Assembly (NCBI RefSeq): GCF_004217285.1
Contig: NZ_SHKS01000005.1
Coordinates: forward strand, 310,001-374,000
Length of the DNA: 64,000 nt
Source: Streptomyces sp. BK239
Lineage (GTDB): Bacteria > Actinomycetota > Actinomycetes > Streptomycetales > Streptomycetaceae
Reading direction: 5' to 3'
Shown piece by piece: positions 1 to 8,568 of the stretch. Position 1 is the stretch's first letter. Each line of letters opens with the position of its first letter. Under the pieces are notes generated by a model, which made no database searches, was not told where the DNA came from, and saw only the letters and a program-made list of their open reading frames with translations. The translations under genes and the position numbers were made by a program.

Positions 1-1
1 T

Positions 2-1060
2 ACGCCCCCGCAGGCCGCGCCGCTGCTGCCCGTCGTGCGGGGGCTGCTGGAGCGCGACCCCGACCGGCGGCTGGGCGCGGCGGAGGCGGAGCGCCTGCTG
101 CGCGCCTTCCTGGACACCGGGCGCACGCCGGAGACGGCTCGGGACACCGGACGTACGCTGTCGGGGTGGCGCAACACCGGGCGCACGGCTTCGGCCTGGC
201 TGCACACCGGGCGTACGCCGTCGGCGCGGGCGGCGGTCGGGTACACGCCCACGCAGGCCGACGTGCCGCTGCGGCAGCCCCCGCTCCCCGAGGAGGCGGG
301 CTCCGGCCGGGAGCGCTCCCCGAGGGGCGTGCTGGTGGCGGCGCTGCTGGTCGCCGCGATGGCGGGGGCCGGGGTGTCCGCGGCGGCGCTGCTGGTGGAC
401 CAGGGCGCCAACGACGGCGGCCCGACGGCGAGTTCCGCGCCGGGACGGCCCACGAGCGCCTCGCCCACGGGGGCGTCACAGACGGGGTCGCCGCCCACGA
501 CGTCGTCTTCGGGAACTTCCTCCACGGGACCGTCGTCCACGGGATCGTCCAAGGGGGCGGACGCCACCGGCGCGGGCCCTTCGCGGACGAGCGGGGCGTC
601 CGGCAGGGAACGGCCCTCCGCGCCCTCCGGGTACCGCGTCGCCGACGACCCGGCGGGGTTCGCGCTCGCCGTGCCGGACGGGTTCACCCGCGTCCCGCAG
701 GGCGAGCGCGTCTTCTACATGTCGCAGGGTGACAGGTTCCGCCTGGGCATCAAGATCTCCGCGCCCCAACGGGGCGGTCCGCTCGGCGTGATGCGGCGCT
801 CGGCCGCCAAGGGGGGCGACAACTACCCCGGTTACCGCGACGGCCGTGTCACCGAGACCACGCGCGACGGACGGCCCGCCGCGCTCTGGGAGTTCAGCTG
901 GGACGGCTTCAGCGTGACGGAGGGGCGCCGGCACACCTACGACCTGTGCTGGGAGGAGGACGGCCGGATGTACGACGTGTGGGTGTCGGGGCCGGTCGGC
1001 GAAGTCCGGCAGGCGCGGGAGTACTTCGACGTGGCGGTCGACACGCTGGTCCCCGCCTGA
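2..1060 (+). CDS. Ser/Thr protein kinase, C-terminal part (5' end outside window)
   Basis: The reading frame is open from base 2, so the start and most of the kinase domain lie upstream. The first residues (VVRGLLERDPDRR, then an LLRAFLDTG stretch) are the typical last helix of a bacterial Hanks-type kinase domain. They are followed by four 10-residue TGRT repeats, a proline-rich linker, one transmembrane helix (about bases 330-400, LVAALLVAAMAGAGVSAAALL), a Ser/Thr/Gly-rich linker and an extracellular domain of about 130 residues beginning near YRVADDPAGFALAVPDGF. That outer domain resembles the one in the next gene, so the two are probably tandem paralogs. The architecture is kinase inside, sensor outside. 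The ligand is unknown. An earlier start at base 35 (GTG) is only an artefact of truncation. Confidence 0.85.
   Translation, partial: TPPQAAPLLPVVRGLLERDPDRRLGAAEAERLLRAFLDTGRTPETARDTGRTLSGWRNTGRTASAWLHTGRTPSARAAVGYTPTQADVPLRQPPLPEEAGSGRERSPRGVLVAALLVAAMAGAGVSAAALLVDQGANDGGPTASSAPGRPTSASPTGASQTGSPPTTSSSGTSSTGPSSTGSSKGADATGAGPSRTSGASGRERPSAPSGYRVADDPAGFALAVPDGFTRVPQGERVFYMSQGDRFRLGIKISAPQRGGPLGVMRRSAAKGGDNYPGYRDGRVTETTRDGRPAALWEFSWDGFSVTEGRRHTYDLCWEEDGRMYDVWVSGPVGEVRQAREYFDVAVDTLVPA
113..232 (+). repeat. Four tandem 30-bp units encoding 10-residue TGRT repeats
   Basis: Four consecutive 10-codon units begin DTGRT, DTGRT, NTGRT and HTGRT. They lie between the end of the kinase domain and the membrane helix. 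The third and fourth codons vary at the DNA level, so this is a protein-level repeat rather than a recent exact duplication. Each unit presents Thr residues next to Arg in the juxtamembrane position. Confidence 0.8.
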
Positions 1061-1145
1061 CGCCCAGGAGTCCGTCCCGCCGCCCTGCGACGCCCGCCAC
1101 ACGTCGTGCCGGTCTACGCCGGGCCCTTCGTGGTAGTCATGAGAC

Positions 1146-2762
1146 ATGACTGACGACGGGGAGCCCGAAGACGACAAGGGCCGGATAGTCGGCGGGCGTT
1201 ACCGGTTGCTGGAACGCATCGGTTCCGGCGTCACGGGCACCGTCTGGCGGGCGCACGACGAGATCGACGAACGCGAAGTCGCCGTCAAGCGGCCCCACTC
1301 GCCCGACGACCCCGACGACGAGGAGCAGCGCAGAGCCGCCCACCGTCTGTACCGGGAGGCGCGCGCCGCCGCCCGCGTCGACCACCCCTCCGCGGTCGCC
1401 ATCCACGACGTGGTGATGGAGGAGGACGAGGGCCGCCAGGACGCGTTGCCCTGGATCGTCATGGAGTCGGTCCGCGGCGAGTCCCTGGACGAGGTCCTGC
1501 GGCGCGGCCCGCTGAAGCCGTCCGAGGCCGCCCGCATCGGCCTCGCCGTCCTCGGGGCCCTGCGCGCCGCGCACGCCGTGGGCATCGTCCACCGGGACGT
1601 GAAACCCACGAACGTCCTGCTCGCCCCGCCCGACCGGGTCGTCCTCACGGACTTCGGCATCGCCGACACCCAGGGTGAGGACGCACCCGTGCAGGGTGAA
1701 AGCCAACTCCTTCTGGACCACGGCGAGTTCGTGGCGCCCGAGCGGACGTCCGGGCTGGGGGCCGCCGGGCCCGCCGCCGATCTGTGGTCGCTCGGCGTCC
1801 TGCTGTACGCCGCCGTGGAAGGGCGCGCCCCCGGTCACGCCGGCTCCGCGGACGGGCGACCCGAACCGAAGGAGGCCGGCCCGCTGGGCCCGCTCCTCGT
1901 ACGGCTGCTGGAGCGGGACCCCGAGCGCAGGCCGTCCGCGACGGAGGCCGCCGCGGTGCTGGAGGCGGTGGCGGAGGGGCGGACGCCGCCCGAGCCCGGC
2001 CCGCGCCCTGGGAACGCCAGGAGCCTGAGGAACCCCAGGGGGCAGAAGCAGCCGAGAAGCCCCAGGGGGTCGAGGCGGCGCAAGGCGGAGCCGTCGTCCG
2101 ACGACCCGCGCGTGGCGTCCTCCGAGGAACGGACGGCCGCCCCGCTTCCCACCCCGCCCCCCGATCCGTCGCCGCGCCGCCGCCCCCTGCACAGCCGCCC
2201 CCTGCCCCTGACCCTCCTCACGCTCCTCCTCGCCGGAGGCGCCTGGCTCGGGACGTCCTTCGTGGGCGAGCCCGACAGCGGGGCGAGCACCGAGCGGACC
2301 GGGTCGTCCTGGGTCGCCCACCCCGAGCCCGCGATGGGCGCCGTCCTCTCCCTACCCGCCGGTTACCGGGAGACGGCCCGGCAGGGCAGCGGCGGCGGGC
2401 GTGAGCCCCGGGTGGTCGTCTACTCGGCCGGCCCCCTCGTCGTACGGCTCACGCAGTGGGACCGTGCGCCCGCCTCCCCGGCGGAGCGGGCCGCGCAGGC
2501 GGGCGAGGCGTGGAGCCGTGCCGGGGGAGGCGCGCGGACGCTGACCACCGTCACGAGCTTCCGCGGTCAGGAGGCCGTCCTCACCGACACCACCCGCGGT
2601 CCCGCCGGCCGTGCGGCCCGCGTCCTCGAACTCTTCGTCCGCACCGACGACCGGCGACTGTACGAACTGCGCGTGGACATGCCCAAGGGAACGCCGGAAG
2701 AGGAACGCGGCGCCGCGGTTTTCCGGTCGGCCCGTGACCGCCTCCGCGTCGGTGAACACTGA
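1146..2762 (+). CDS. Membrane-anchored Ser/Thr protein kinase
   Basis: Complete Hanks-type kinase of 538 residues. The kinase domain (about residues 17-275) shows the glycine loop GSGVTGTVW, the AVKRPH lysine, the catalytic loop HRDVKPTN, the DFGIAD metal motif, the APERTSG region and a terminal LLERDPERRPSA helix. A basic proline-rich linker follows, then a single transmembrane helix (about 357-377, LTLLTLLLAGGAWLG) and an extracellular domain (about 390-535) similar to that of the upstream kinase. It lacks PASTA repeats, so it is not PknB. It lies 85 bp behind the first kinase and is probably co-transcribed with it. No good Shine-Dalgarno precedes the ATG at 1146. Confidence 0.9.
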   Translation: MTDDGEPEDDKGRIVGGRYRLLERIGSGVTGTVWRAHDEIDEREVAVKRPHSPDDPDDEEQRRAAHRLYREARAAARVDHPSAVAIHDVVMEEDEGRQDALPWIVMESVRGESLDEVLRRGPLKPSEAARIGLAVLGALRAAHAVGIVHRDVKPTNVLLAPPDRVVLTDFGIADTQGEDAPVQGESQLLLDHGEFVAPERTSGLGAAGPAADLWSLGVLLYAAVEGRAPGHAGSADGRPEPKEAGPLGPLLVRLLERDPERRPSATEAAAVLEAVAEGRTPPEPGPRPGNARSLRNPRGQKQPRSPRGSRRRKAEPSSDDPRVASSEERTAAPLPTPPPDPSPRRRPLHSRPLPLTLLTLLLAGGAWLGTSFVGEPDSGASTERTGSSWVAHPEPAMGAVLSLPAGYRETARQGSGGGREPRVVVYSAGPLVVRLTQWDRAPASPAERAAQAGEAWSRAGGGARTLTTVTSFRGQEAVLTDTTRGPAGRAARVLELFVRTDDRRLYELRVDMPKGTPEEERGAAVFRSARDRLRVGEH

Positions 2763-2833
2763 TGCACGCCGCCTGATCAGCGGCTTTGCTGCCAGTGACC
2801 ACTGGCGTCGTGTGCGCACCCGGTGAACGACTA

Positions 2834-2873
2834 TTACCGACGGGTACCAAAAGGCCTTCGGGCGTCATACCCT
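2834..2873 (+). promoter_or_regulatory. Putative leaderless promoter with operator-like half-palindrome
   Basis: TACCCT at 2868-2873 fits a TAnnnT -10 box and lies 7 nt before the ATG at 2881, which would make the mRNA leaderless. TTACC-GACG-GGTAC at 2834-2847 is an imperfect inverted repeat that reaches the expected -35 region (2845-2850). It could be a TetR-type operator. The -35 itself is poor, so the promoter is inferred. Confidence 0.4.
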
Positions 2874-2880
2874 GCGCCTC

Positions 2881-4512
2881 ATGACGGACTCGCAGGCCAC
2901 GGACAGCACCGGCGCCAAGACCCCGGCCGGTACCAATCCCCTCGCCCCCGCCCCCATCGGCGTCCGCACCGCCGCGGACGTGGTCACCCCCCAGCTCGTC
3001 GCCCACCTCACCAAGGGCGTCGTGGGCTCCGGGCGCACGGCCAACCACACGCCCTTCACCGGCGAGAAGCTCGCCGACCTGCCCGAGTCCACCCCGCAGG
3101 ACGTGGAGAAGGCGTACGAGGCGGCCCGCGCCGCCCAGCGGGTCTGGGAGCGGGTCCCGGTGCGCGAGCGTGCCGCGGTCCTGCTCCGCTTCCACGACCT
3201 GATTCTGGAGCGCCAGGGCGAGGTCCTCGACCTGATCCAGCTGGAGACCGGCAAGGCGCGGCTGCACGCCCACGAGGAGGTGCAGGCGGTCGCCGTCGCC
3301 GCCCGGCACTACGGCCGCAAGGCCCCCGCCTACCTGAGGCCCAAGGGCCACACCGGCGCCGTACCGACGCTGACGAAGGTCACCGAGCTGCGCCACGCGC
3401 GCGGGGTCGTCGGCCAGATCGCGCCCTGGAACTACCCGCTGGAGCTGTCCGTCGGCGACGCGCTCCCGGCGTTCGCCGCGGGCAACGCCGTCGTCATGAA
3501 GCCGGACACCGAGACCTGCCTGACCGCTCTGTGGGCGCGGGACCTGCTCGTCGAGGCGGGCCTGCCCGAGGGCGTCTTCCAGGTCGTCCTCGGCGAGGGC
3601 CCGGTCGTGGGCCCCGAGGTCGTCCGGCACGCCGACTACGTCTCCTTCACCGGCTCCACCCGCACCGGCCGCGAGGTCGCGCAAGGCGCCGCCGCCCGCC
3701 TGATCGGCGTCTCGCTGGAACTCGGCGGCAAGAACGCCATGCTGGTCCTCGAGGACGCCGACATCGAGAAGGCGGCCGCGGGCGCGGTCCGCGCGTGCTT
3801 CTCCTCCGCCGGCCAACTCTGCATATCCATCGAGCGGTTGTACGTCCACGAGTCGATCGCCGACGCCTTCCTGGAGCGCTTCGCCGCCCGCACCCGTGCC
3901 ATGCGGCTCGGCAGCTCCCTCGCCTACGGCGCCGACATGGGCTCGCTCGCCGGAGAGCGCCAGCTGAAGGCGGTCGAGCAGCACGTGGAGGACGCCCTCG
4001 CCAAGGGCGCGAAGGCGATCGCGGGCGGTGTGGCGCGCCCCGACATCGGCCCGTACTTCTTCGAGCCGACCATCCTCGACGGCGTCGAGGACTCCATGAG
4101 CGTGTGCACGGAGGAGACGTTCGGGCCGGTCGTCTCCGTCTACCGCTTCAAGAGCGACGACGAGGCGGTCGAGCGCGCCAACTCCACGCCGTACGGGCTC
4201 AACGCCTCCGTGTGGACGACGAGCGCGCGCCGCGGCCGGGACGTCGCCGCCCGGCTGCGCACCGGCACGGTCAACGTCAACGAGGGCTACGCGTCCGCCT
4301 ACGGCAGCGTCCAGTCCCCCATGGGCGGCATGAAGGACTCCGGCCTCGGCCGCCGCCACGGCTCCGAGGGCATCCTCAAGTACACCGAGGCGCAGACGGT
4401 GGCCCACCAGCGCCTGCTGCCGATGGCGCCCTCGCTCGGCATGGACGACGAGAAGTACGCGCAGTTCATGAGCCGCAGCCTGAAGCTGATGAAGACCCTC
4501 CGGTTCAAGTAG
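2881..4512 (+). CDS. gabD2: Succinate-semialdehyde dehydrogenase (GabD2-type)
   Basis: An aldehyde dehydrogenase of 543 residues that oxidises succinic semialdehyde to succinate with NAD(P)+, linking GABA breakdown or an alternative oxoglutarate route to the TCA cycle. Visible family features are APWNYPLEL (cofactor-domain start), FTGSTRTGREVA (nucleotide-binding loop), LELGGKNAML (general-base Glu) and the nucleophile Cys314 in SAGQLCIS. The extended N-terminus and the QLCISIERL active-site context are those I associate with actinobacterial GabD2. Substrate assignment is by family resemblance; another aldehyde cannot be excluded. The ATG at 2881 probably coincides with the transcription start. 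Confidence 0.85.
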   Translation: MTDSQATDSTGAKTPAGTNPLAPAPIGVRTAADVVTPQLVAHLTKGVVGSGRTANHTPFTGEKLADLPESTPQDVEKAYEAARAAQRVWERVPVRERAAVLLRFHDLILERQGEVLDLIQLETGKARLHAHEEVQAVAVAARHYGRKAPAYLRPKGHTGAVPTLTKVTELRHARGVVGQIAPWNYPLELSVGDALPAFAAGNAVVMKPDTETCLTALWARDLLVEAGLPEGVFQVVLGEGPVVGPEVVRHADYVSFTGSTRTGREVAQGAAARLIGVSLELGGKNAMLVLEDADIEKAAAGAVRACFSSAGQLCISIERLYVHESIADAFLERFAARTRAMRLGSSLAYGADMGSLAGERQLKAVEQHVEDALAKGAKAIAGGVARPDIGPYFFEPTILDGVEDSMSVCTEETFGPVVSVYRFKSDDEAVERANSTPYGLNASVWTTSARRGRDVAARLRTGTVNVNEGYASAYGSVQSPMGGMKDSGLGRRHGSEGILKYTEAQTVAHQRLLPMAPSLGMDDEKYAQFMSRSLKLMKTLRFK

Positions 4513-4584
4513 TCCCCGGGCCGCAGGGGCGCCCGGGCCCGCCGGCCGTTCGGCAGGAACACCCGTTCTCGACGAGGAGAGCAC

Positions 4585-6363
4585 GTGCCACAGGACACCT
4601 ACGACTACGACGTGGTCGTCGTCGGATCGGGCTTCGGCGGCTCGGTGACGGCCCTCCGCCTCACCGAGAAGGGCTACCGCGTGGGCGTCCTGGAGGCGGG
4701 CCGCCGCTTCACCCGCGCCACGCTGCCGAAGAACTCCTGGGACCTCAGGAACTACCTGTGGGCGCCCCGGCTCGGCCTGTACGGCATCCAGCGCATCCAT
4801 CTGCTGGGCAACGTCATGGTCCTGGCCGGCGCGGGCGTGGGCGGCGGCTCCCTCAACTACGCCAACACCCTCTACGTCCCGCCGAAGCCGTTCTTCGAGG
4901 ACCCGCAGTGGCGTGACATCACCGACTGGCAGGACGAGCTCCGGCCGTACTACGACCAGGCCCGCCGGATGCTCGGCGTCCGCCTCAACCCGACGACCAC
5001 CCCTTCCGACGTGCATCTGAAGGCGGCCGCCGAGCGGATGGGCGTCGGGGACACCTTCCACATGGCGCCGGTGGGCGTGTTCTTCGGCGACGGGCAGGAC
5101 GCCGACGGGTCGGCGCGGGCGAAGCCGGGGGAGGAGGTGCCGGACCCCTACTTCGGCGGGGCGGGTCCGGCCCGCAAGGCCTGCACGGAGTGCGGCGAGT
5201 GCATGACCGGCTGCCGGCACGGCGCGAAGAACACCCTCAACGAGAACTACCTGTACCTCGCGGAGAAGGCGGGCGCGGTCGTGCACCCGCTGACGACGGT
5301 CGTCTCGGTCACGGACGACTCGCGCGGCGGCTACGCGATCGCCACCCTGCCTACCGACGACCGCCGCAAGGGCGGGGGGCGGACGTTCACGGCCCGCAGG
5401 GTCGTCCTCGCCGCCGGCACCTACGGCACCCAGACCCTCCTGCACCGCATGAAGGAGAGCGGCCGGCTCCCGTACCTCTCCGACCGGCTCGGCGAGCTGA
5501 CCCGCACCAACTCCGAGGCCCTGGTGGGCGCCCAGACCGACGACCGCCGCTACCGCAGGGCCACGGGCCACCAGAAGGTCGACTTCACCCGCGGCGTCGC
5601 CATCACCTCCTCCATCCACCCGGACGACGACACCCACATCGAGCCGGTCCGCTACGGCAAGGGCTCCAACTCGATGGGCGGCTTGTCCATCCTCCAAGTG
5701 CCCTACGCCGAGGGCTCGTCGAGGGTGGCCGGCTGGCTGGCGCACGCCGCCCGTCACCCCCTGCTCGTCCTGCGCTCCCTGTCCAACCGGCGCTGGTCGG
5801 AGCGGACCATCATCGGCCTGGTGATGCAGTCCCTGGACAACTCGCTCACGACATACCTGAAGCAGTCCGGCCCCGGAAGAGGTCTGCTGACGGCCCGTCA
5901 GGGGCACGGCAGTCCCAACCCGAAGCAGATCAGGGCGGCTTCGGAGGCGGCCTCCGCGATCGCCGCCGACATCAACGGCTTCGCCGGCTCCAACGTGGGC
6001 GAACTGATGGGCACCCCGCTCACCGCCCACTTCCTCGGCGGCTGCCCCATCGGGGACTCGCGTGAGAGCGGCGTGATCGACCCCTACCACCGTCTCTACG
6101 GCCACCCCGGGATCTCCGTGGTCGACGGTGCCGCGGTCTCGGCGAACCTGGGCGTCAACCCGTCACTGACGATCACCGCCCAGGCGGAGCGCGCGATGTC
6201 CTTCTGGCCCAACAAGGGCGAGGAGGACCCGCGTCCGGCGCAGGGCGCGGTGTACGAGCGTCTGAAGCCGGTCGAGCCGAAGGCGCCGGCGGTCCCGGCG
6301 GACGCCTTCGGTGCGCTGCGGCTGCCGTTCCTGGGGATGCCGGCGGTGCCGCCGAAGAAGTAG
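4585..6363 (+). CDS. GMC-family oxidoreductase, ChoD/cholesterol-oxidase-like
   Basis: FAD-dependent oxidoreductase of 592 residues. The N-terminal VVVGSGFGGSV motif (about residues 12-22) binds the ADP part of FAD. The GAGVGGGSLNYANT segment and the C-terminal VVDGAAVSANLGVNPSLTITA block are characteristic of the cholesterol oxidase/ChoD branch of the GMC family. Four cysteines at 200, 203, 206 and 210 (CTECGECMTGC) form a ferredoxin-like C-x2-C-x2-C-x3-C cluster, so an iron-sulfur centre is possible. The GTG start at 4585 has a GAGGAG ribosome site a few bases upstream. It follows the dehydrogenase by 72 bp in the same direction and may be co-transcribed. The natural substrate (sterol or other alcohol) is not determined by the sequence. 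Confidence 0.8.
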   Translation: MPQDTYDYDVVVVGSGFGGSVTALRLTEKGYRVGVLEAGRRFTRATLPKNSWDLRNYLWAPRLGLYGIQRIHLLGNVMVLAGAGVGGGSLNYANTLYVPPKPFFEDPQWRDITDWQDELRPYYDQARRMLGVRLNPTTTPSDVHLKAAAERMGVGDTFHMAPVGVFFGDGQDADGSARAKPGEEVPDPYFGGAGPARKACTECGECMTGCRHGAKNTLNENYLYLAEKAGAVVHPLTTVVSVTDDSRGGYAIATLPTDDRRKGGGRTFTARRVVLAAGTYGTQTLLHRMKESGRLPYLSDRLGELTRTNSEALVGAQTDDRRYRRATGHQKVDFTRGVAITSSIHPDDDTHIEPVRYGKGSNSMGGLSILQVPYAEGSSRVAGWLAHAARHPLLVLRSLSNRRWSERTIIGLVMQSLDNSLTTYLKQSGPGRGLLTARQGHGSPNPKQIRAASEAASAIAADINGFAGSNVGELMGTPLTAHFLGGCPIGDSRESGVIDPYHRLYGHPGISVVDGAAVSANLGVNPSLTITAQAERAMSFWPNKGEEDPRPAQGAVYERLKPVEPKAPAVPADAFGALRLPFLGMPAVPPKK

Positions 6364-6475
6364 CGGGGTGCGCGGGGTGTGCGGGGCGCCCGGCGTGGGG
6401 GCACTGTGAGATCGGGCGGGGTGCGGGGTGCTCTTGGCGCGGGGCGCGCGGTGCTCCTGGCGGGGGCGCATGTGA

Positions 6476-6515
6476 AAGAGGGACCTGCGCCCCCCTCCGA
6501 GTGCAGGTCCCTCTT
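6476..6515. terminator. Bidirectional terminator hairpin
   Basis: Perfect 13-bp inverted repeat (AAGAGGGACCTGC / GCAGGTCCCTCTT) with a 14-nt loop. It lies between the converging GMC and surface-protein genes and can serve both strands. Confidence 0.85.
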
Positions 6516-6548
6516 CGTCCGTGGCCGGCTCTCAGCGCCGGCTCGGGG

Positions 6549-7577
6549 TCACGCCGTCTTGCGGCGACGCACCGCGAACACCACGCCCGCGCCCGCGAGG
6601 ACGGTGACGCCGCCGGCCAGGGCGATCACCGGCAGAGCGGAGCCGGAGCCGGTCTGGGCGAGGCTGCCGCTGATCGGCTTGGCGCCGCCCTGGACCTTGG
6701 TGCCCTCGGTGCCGGTGGGCTTGTCCCCGTTGGGCTTCGCGTCGTCGACGTCGCCCGGCTCGCCGCCGGCGGCGAGGATCTCGACGTCGTAGAAGTCACC
6801 GTTGCCGTAGCACGCGGAGTCCTTGCCGGCGTAGACGGCCCCGCTCAGCGCGAACGCCGTGCCGGCCGGCGCCGACGCCTTGACCTGGATGCGCAGGTCG
6901 AGGGAGGCGGAGCTGTCCTTCTCCAGTACGTCCAGCAGGCCGGTGAAGGTGCCCGTGAGGTTGACCTGCTTGCCGTTCTCGTCCTCGTAGGAGTCCTGGT
7001 ACGCGTCGGTCCACTTGCCGTCCTCCTTGACCTGGATGACGGCGAGGTTTTCGACCAGGGACGCGTCCGTGTCGTCGCCGTACTCGAGCATGACCTCCAT
7101 GTACAGGTCCTTGAGGTCCTTGGCGGAGTCGTTGCTCACCGTGTACTCGAAGTCGTGCCAGCCGGAACCGGCGACGATCTTGTTCGGCAGCCCGGTGACC
7201 TCGGCCGAGAGGTCCTCGTCGAGCTCCATGTCCTCGCAGTCGGTCTCCGGGTCGAAGGCGCCCTCGTCACCGGCCGGTGCGCTCGCGGACGGTGACGGCT
7301 TGGTGCTCGACGAACTCGACACCGACGCGGACGGCGAGCTCGCGGTGCTCCCGCTCTGCGACGCCGAGACGGAGCCGGAAGGGCTGGGGGACGTGGACGA
7401 GGAGGCGTCGGCGCTCGACCCCTCGGAGGGCGAGGCGGAGGCGGAGCTGCTCTCGGACGAGGAGACGCTCGGGGACGGGGTGCTGTCGTCGGCGAAGGCG
7501 ACGGGCCCGGACAGCAGAGCGAGCGGTGCGATGGCAGCGGTCGCCGCCATGGTGACCATGGCGCGGCGGAGCTTCAT
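6549..7577 (-). CDS. LAXTG-anchored cell-wall surface protein
   Basis: Secreted protein of 342 residues. The start at 7577 (MKLRRAMVTMAATAA) is chosen because it begins a classical signal peptide and has a GAGG ribosome site. After the signal comes a Ser/Pro-rich stalk (about residues 30-95), then a globular region of about 150 residues that is rich in Asp and Glu and has two cysteines (ETDCEDMEL, DSACYGNG). The C-terminus has LAQTG, a hydrophobic helix and RRRKTA. This is a class E sortase signal, so the protein is probably linked covalently to peptidoglycan. No sortase gene is present in the window. Function of the globular part is unknown. Confidence 0.85.
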   Translation of the reverse strand: MKLRRAMVTMAATAAIAPLALLSGPVAFADDSTPSPSVSSSESSSASASPSEGSSADASSSTSPSPSGSVSASQSGSTASSPSASVSSSSSTKPSPSASAPAGDEGAFDPETDCEDMELDEDLSAEVTGLPNKIVAGSGWHDFEYTVSNDSAKDLKDLYMEVMLEYGDDTDASLVENLAVIQVKEDGKWTDAYQDSYEDENGKQVNLTGTFTGLLDVLEKDSSASLDLRIQVKASAPAGTAFALSGAVYAGKDSACYGNGDFYDVEILAAGGEPGDVDDAKPNGDKPTGTEGTKVQGGAKPISGSLAQTGSGSALPVIALAGGVTVLAGAGVVFAVRRRKTA

Positions 7578-8185
7578 GAAGACCTCGTGTAGAGCAGGAG
7601 TGACCCGTGTGCAGTAGGTGTGACGGGTTGAAGCTGTGAACAGTTGTGCTGTTCTCACACGATCTTTATGTGTCCCGCGTCACATCACGGTCTTCCAGGC
7701 ATGGCGAAGGGCCCCGCGGGACGGATCCGCGGGGCCCTTCTTCCGTCAGCACCGGCGTCAGGGCAGCGCCGGTGCCTGGGAGCGGCGCCGGGGGGTTGCG
7801 CCGCTGGTATGGGTGTCGCCCCTGGTGCGGGGTGACGATCTGGGGGAGTTTCGGCTGTTCGGGGCCTTCTGTGCATCGTGCTGGATGAAGGCGGTACCCG
7901 CAACCGTTCGACCCGCCCCTTGTGCGTTCTCACGGTTTCCGCCGGTCGGCCCCGGGCGTCCCCGGGGCCGGCCGTTCTCTTGGGTGACCGGGCTGCTGTC
8001 CCCTGCCGTCCGGTCACATCCCCGGAGCGAGGTCCCACGACGCACGACAGCGATCCGTGCGTCTCATCGCTCCAGCGAGCCACGCGTGGTTTCTTCCGGG
8101 CCCGCACCTGGCTGGTACGGACACCGGGACCAACGAACCCGCCCCCGGCCGGTCACGCGCCGTACGGGTGAGAGCGGTCCCGAAC
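7578..8185. other. 608-bp intergenic region with two hairpins and no convincing gene
   Basis: The short open frames here lack codon bias and ribosome sites. The region holds the promoter of the leftward surface-protein gene near 7600-7680, a strong hairpin at 7707-7739 and a second hairpin at about 7943-7973 whose arms are rich in CCGG, followed on the plus strand by TTCTCTT. Two terminator-like structures with no gene between them leave room for a small RNA, but I see no promoter that would define one. Confidence 0.5.
7707..7739. terminator. Strong hairpin terminator
   Basis: Perfect 13-bp stem (AAGGGCCCCGCGG / CCGCGGGGCCCTT) with a 7-nt loop, followed on the plus strand by CTTCC. No plus-strand gene ends here, so its client transcript is unknown. 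Confidence 0.7.
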
Positions 8186-8467
8186 TCAGATGCGACCGCG
8201 GCACAGTTCGAGGAGCGTCATCGCGAGCGACGTGCCCGGCTTGCCGAGGGCCTCGCTGTAGTGGCCGAGGACCTCCATCTCGCGGGAGAGGTTCACGCGG
8301 CGGCCGCCGGAGGCGAGCCGGGCGTCCTGGATCACCGCGGAGACGGCCATCCGCTCCTGGATCAGACCGATGATCCGGTCGTCGAGCGCGTCGATGCGCT
8401 CACGGGCGCCGCTGATCACGTCGGCGGCCTCGGGGGTACGGGCGCCGGTCACGTCGAGGACGGTCAT
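8186..8467 (-). CDS. Chorismate mutase (AroQ type)
   Basis: A protein of 93 residues that converts chorismate to prephenate, the branch-point step toward phenylalanine and tyrosine. It shows the AroQ helical pattern: an N-terminal REQID-like helix (ARERIDALDDRIIGLIQERMAVSAVIQDAR, positions about 21-50, with conserved Arg and the RM...V pattern), then a basic segment (GGRRVNLSREMEVLGHY) and a terminal helix. Length is normal for a stand-alone AroQ enzyme. The start at 8467 is preceded by GGAG. The gene is separated from its promoter by a leader peptide and a perfect hairpin, which suggests attenuation by aromatic amino acids. Confidence 0.85.
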   Translation of the reverse strand: MTVLDVTGARTPEAADVISGARERIDALDDRIIGLIQERMAVSAVIQDARLASGGRRVNLSREMEVLGHYSEALGKPGTSLAMTLLELCRGRI

Positions 8468-8520
8468 GGAGGGCTCCTTGGGGTGGAAGGCGGCCCGGCC
8501 CGGCAAGCCCCGGAGAACGC

Positions 8521-8555
8521 CAGACGCCCCGGGCCTTGTCGGCCCGGGGCGTCTG
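8521..8555 (-). terminator. Attenuator hairpin upstream of chorismate mutase
   Basis: Perfect 15-bp inverted repeat (CAGACGCCCCGGGCC / its complement) with a 5-nt loop. In the leftward transcript it lies after the leader peptide stop (8569-8571) and before the chorismate mutase start (8467). That placement fits a transcription attenuator. No long U-tract follows, which is usual in Streptomyces. Confidence 0.75.
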
Positions 8556-8568
8556 GGGAAGTCGCTCG

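Noticed and set aside
2581..6105. Very long minus-strand open frame of 1174 codons opposite the dehydrogenase and GMC genes
   Set aside because: It is the antisense mirror of two clearly homologous genes; its composition (Arg/Gly/Val/Ala shadows) and lack of any domain show it is a high-GC artefact.
7758..8045. 95-codon minus-strand frame in the gene-free region left of chorismate mutase
   Set aside because: Gly/Arg/Pro-rich, no ribosome site, no codon-position bias, spans a hairpin.
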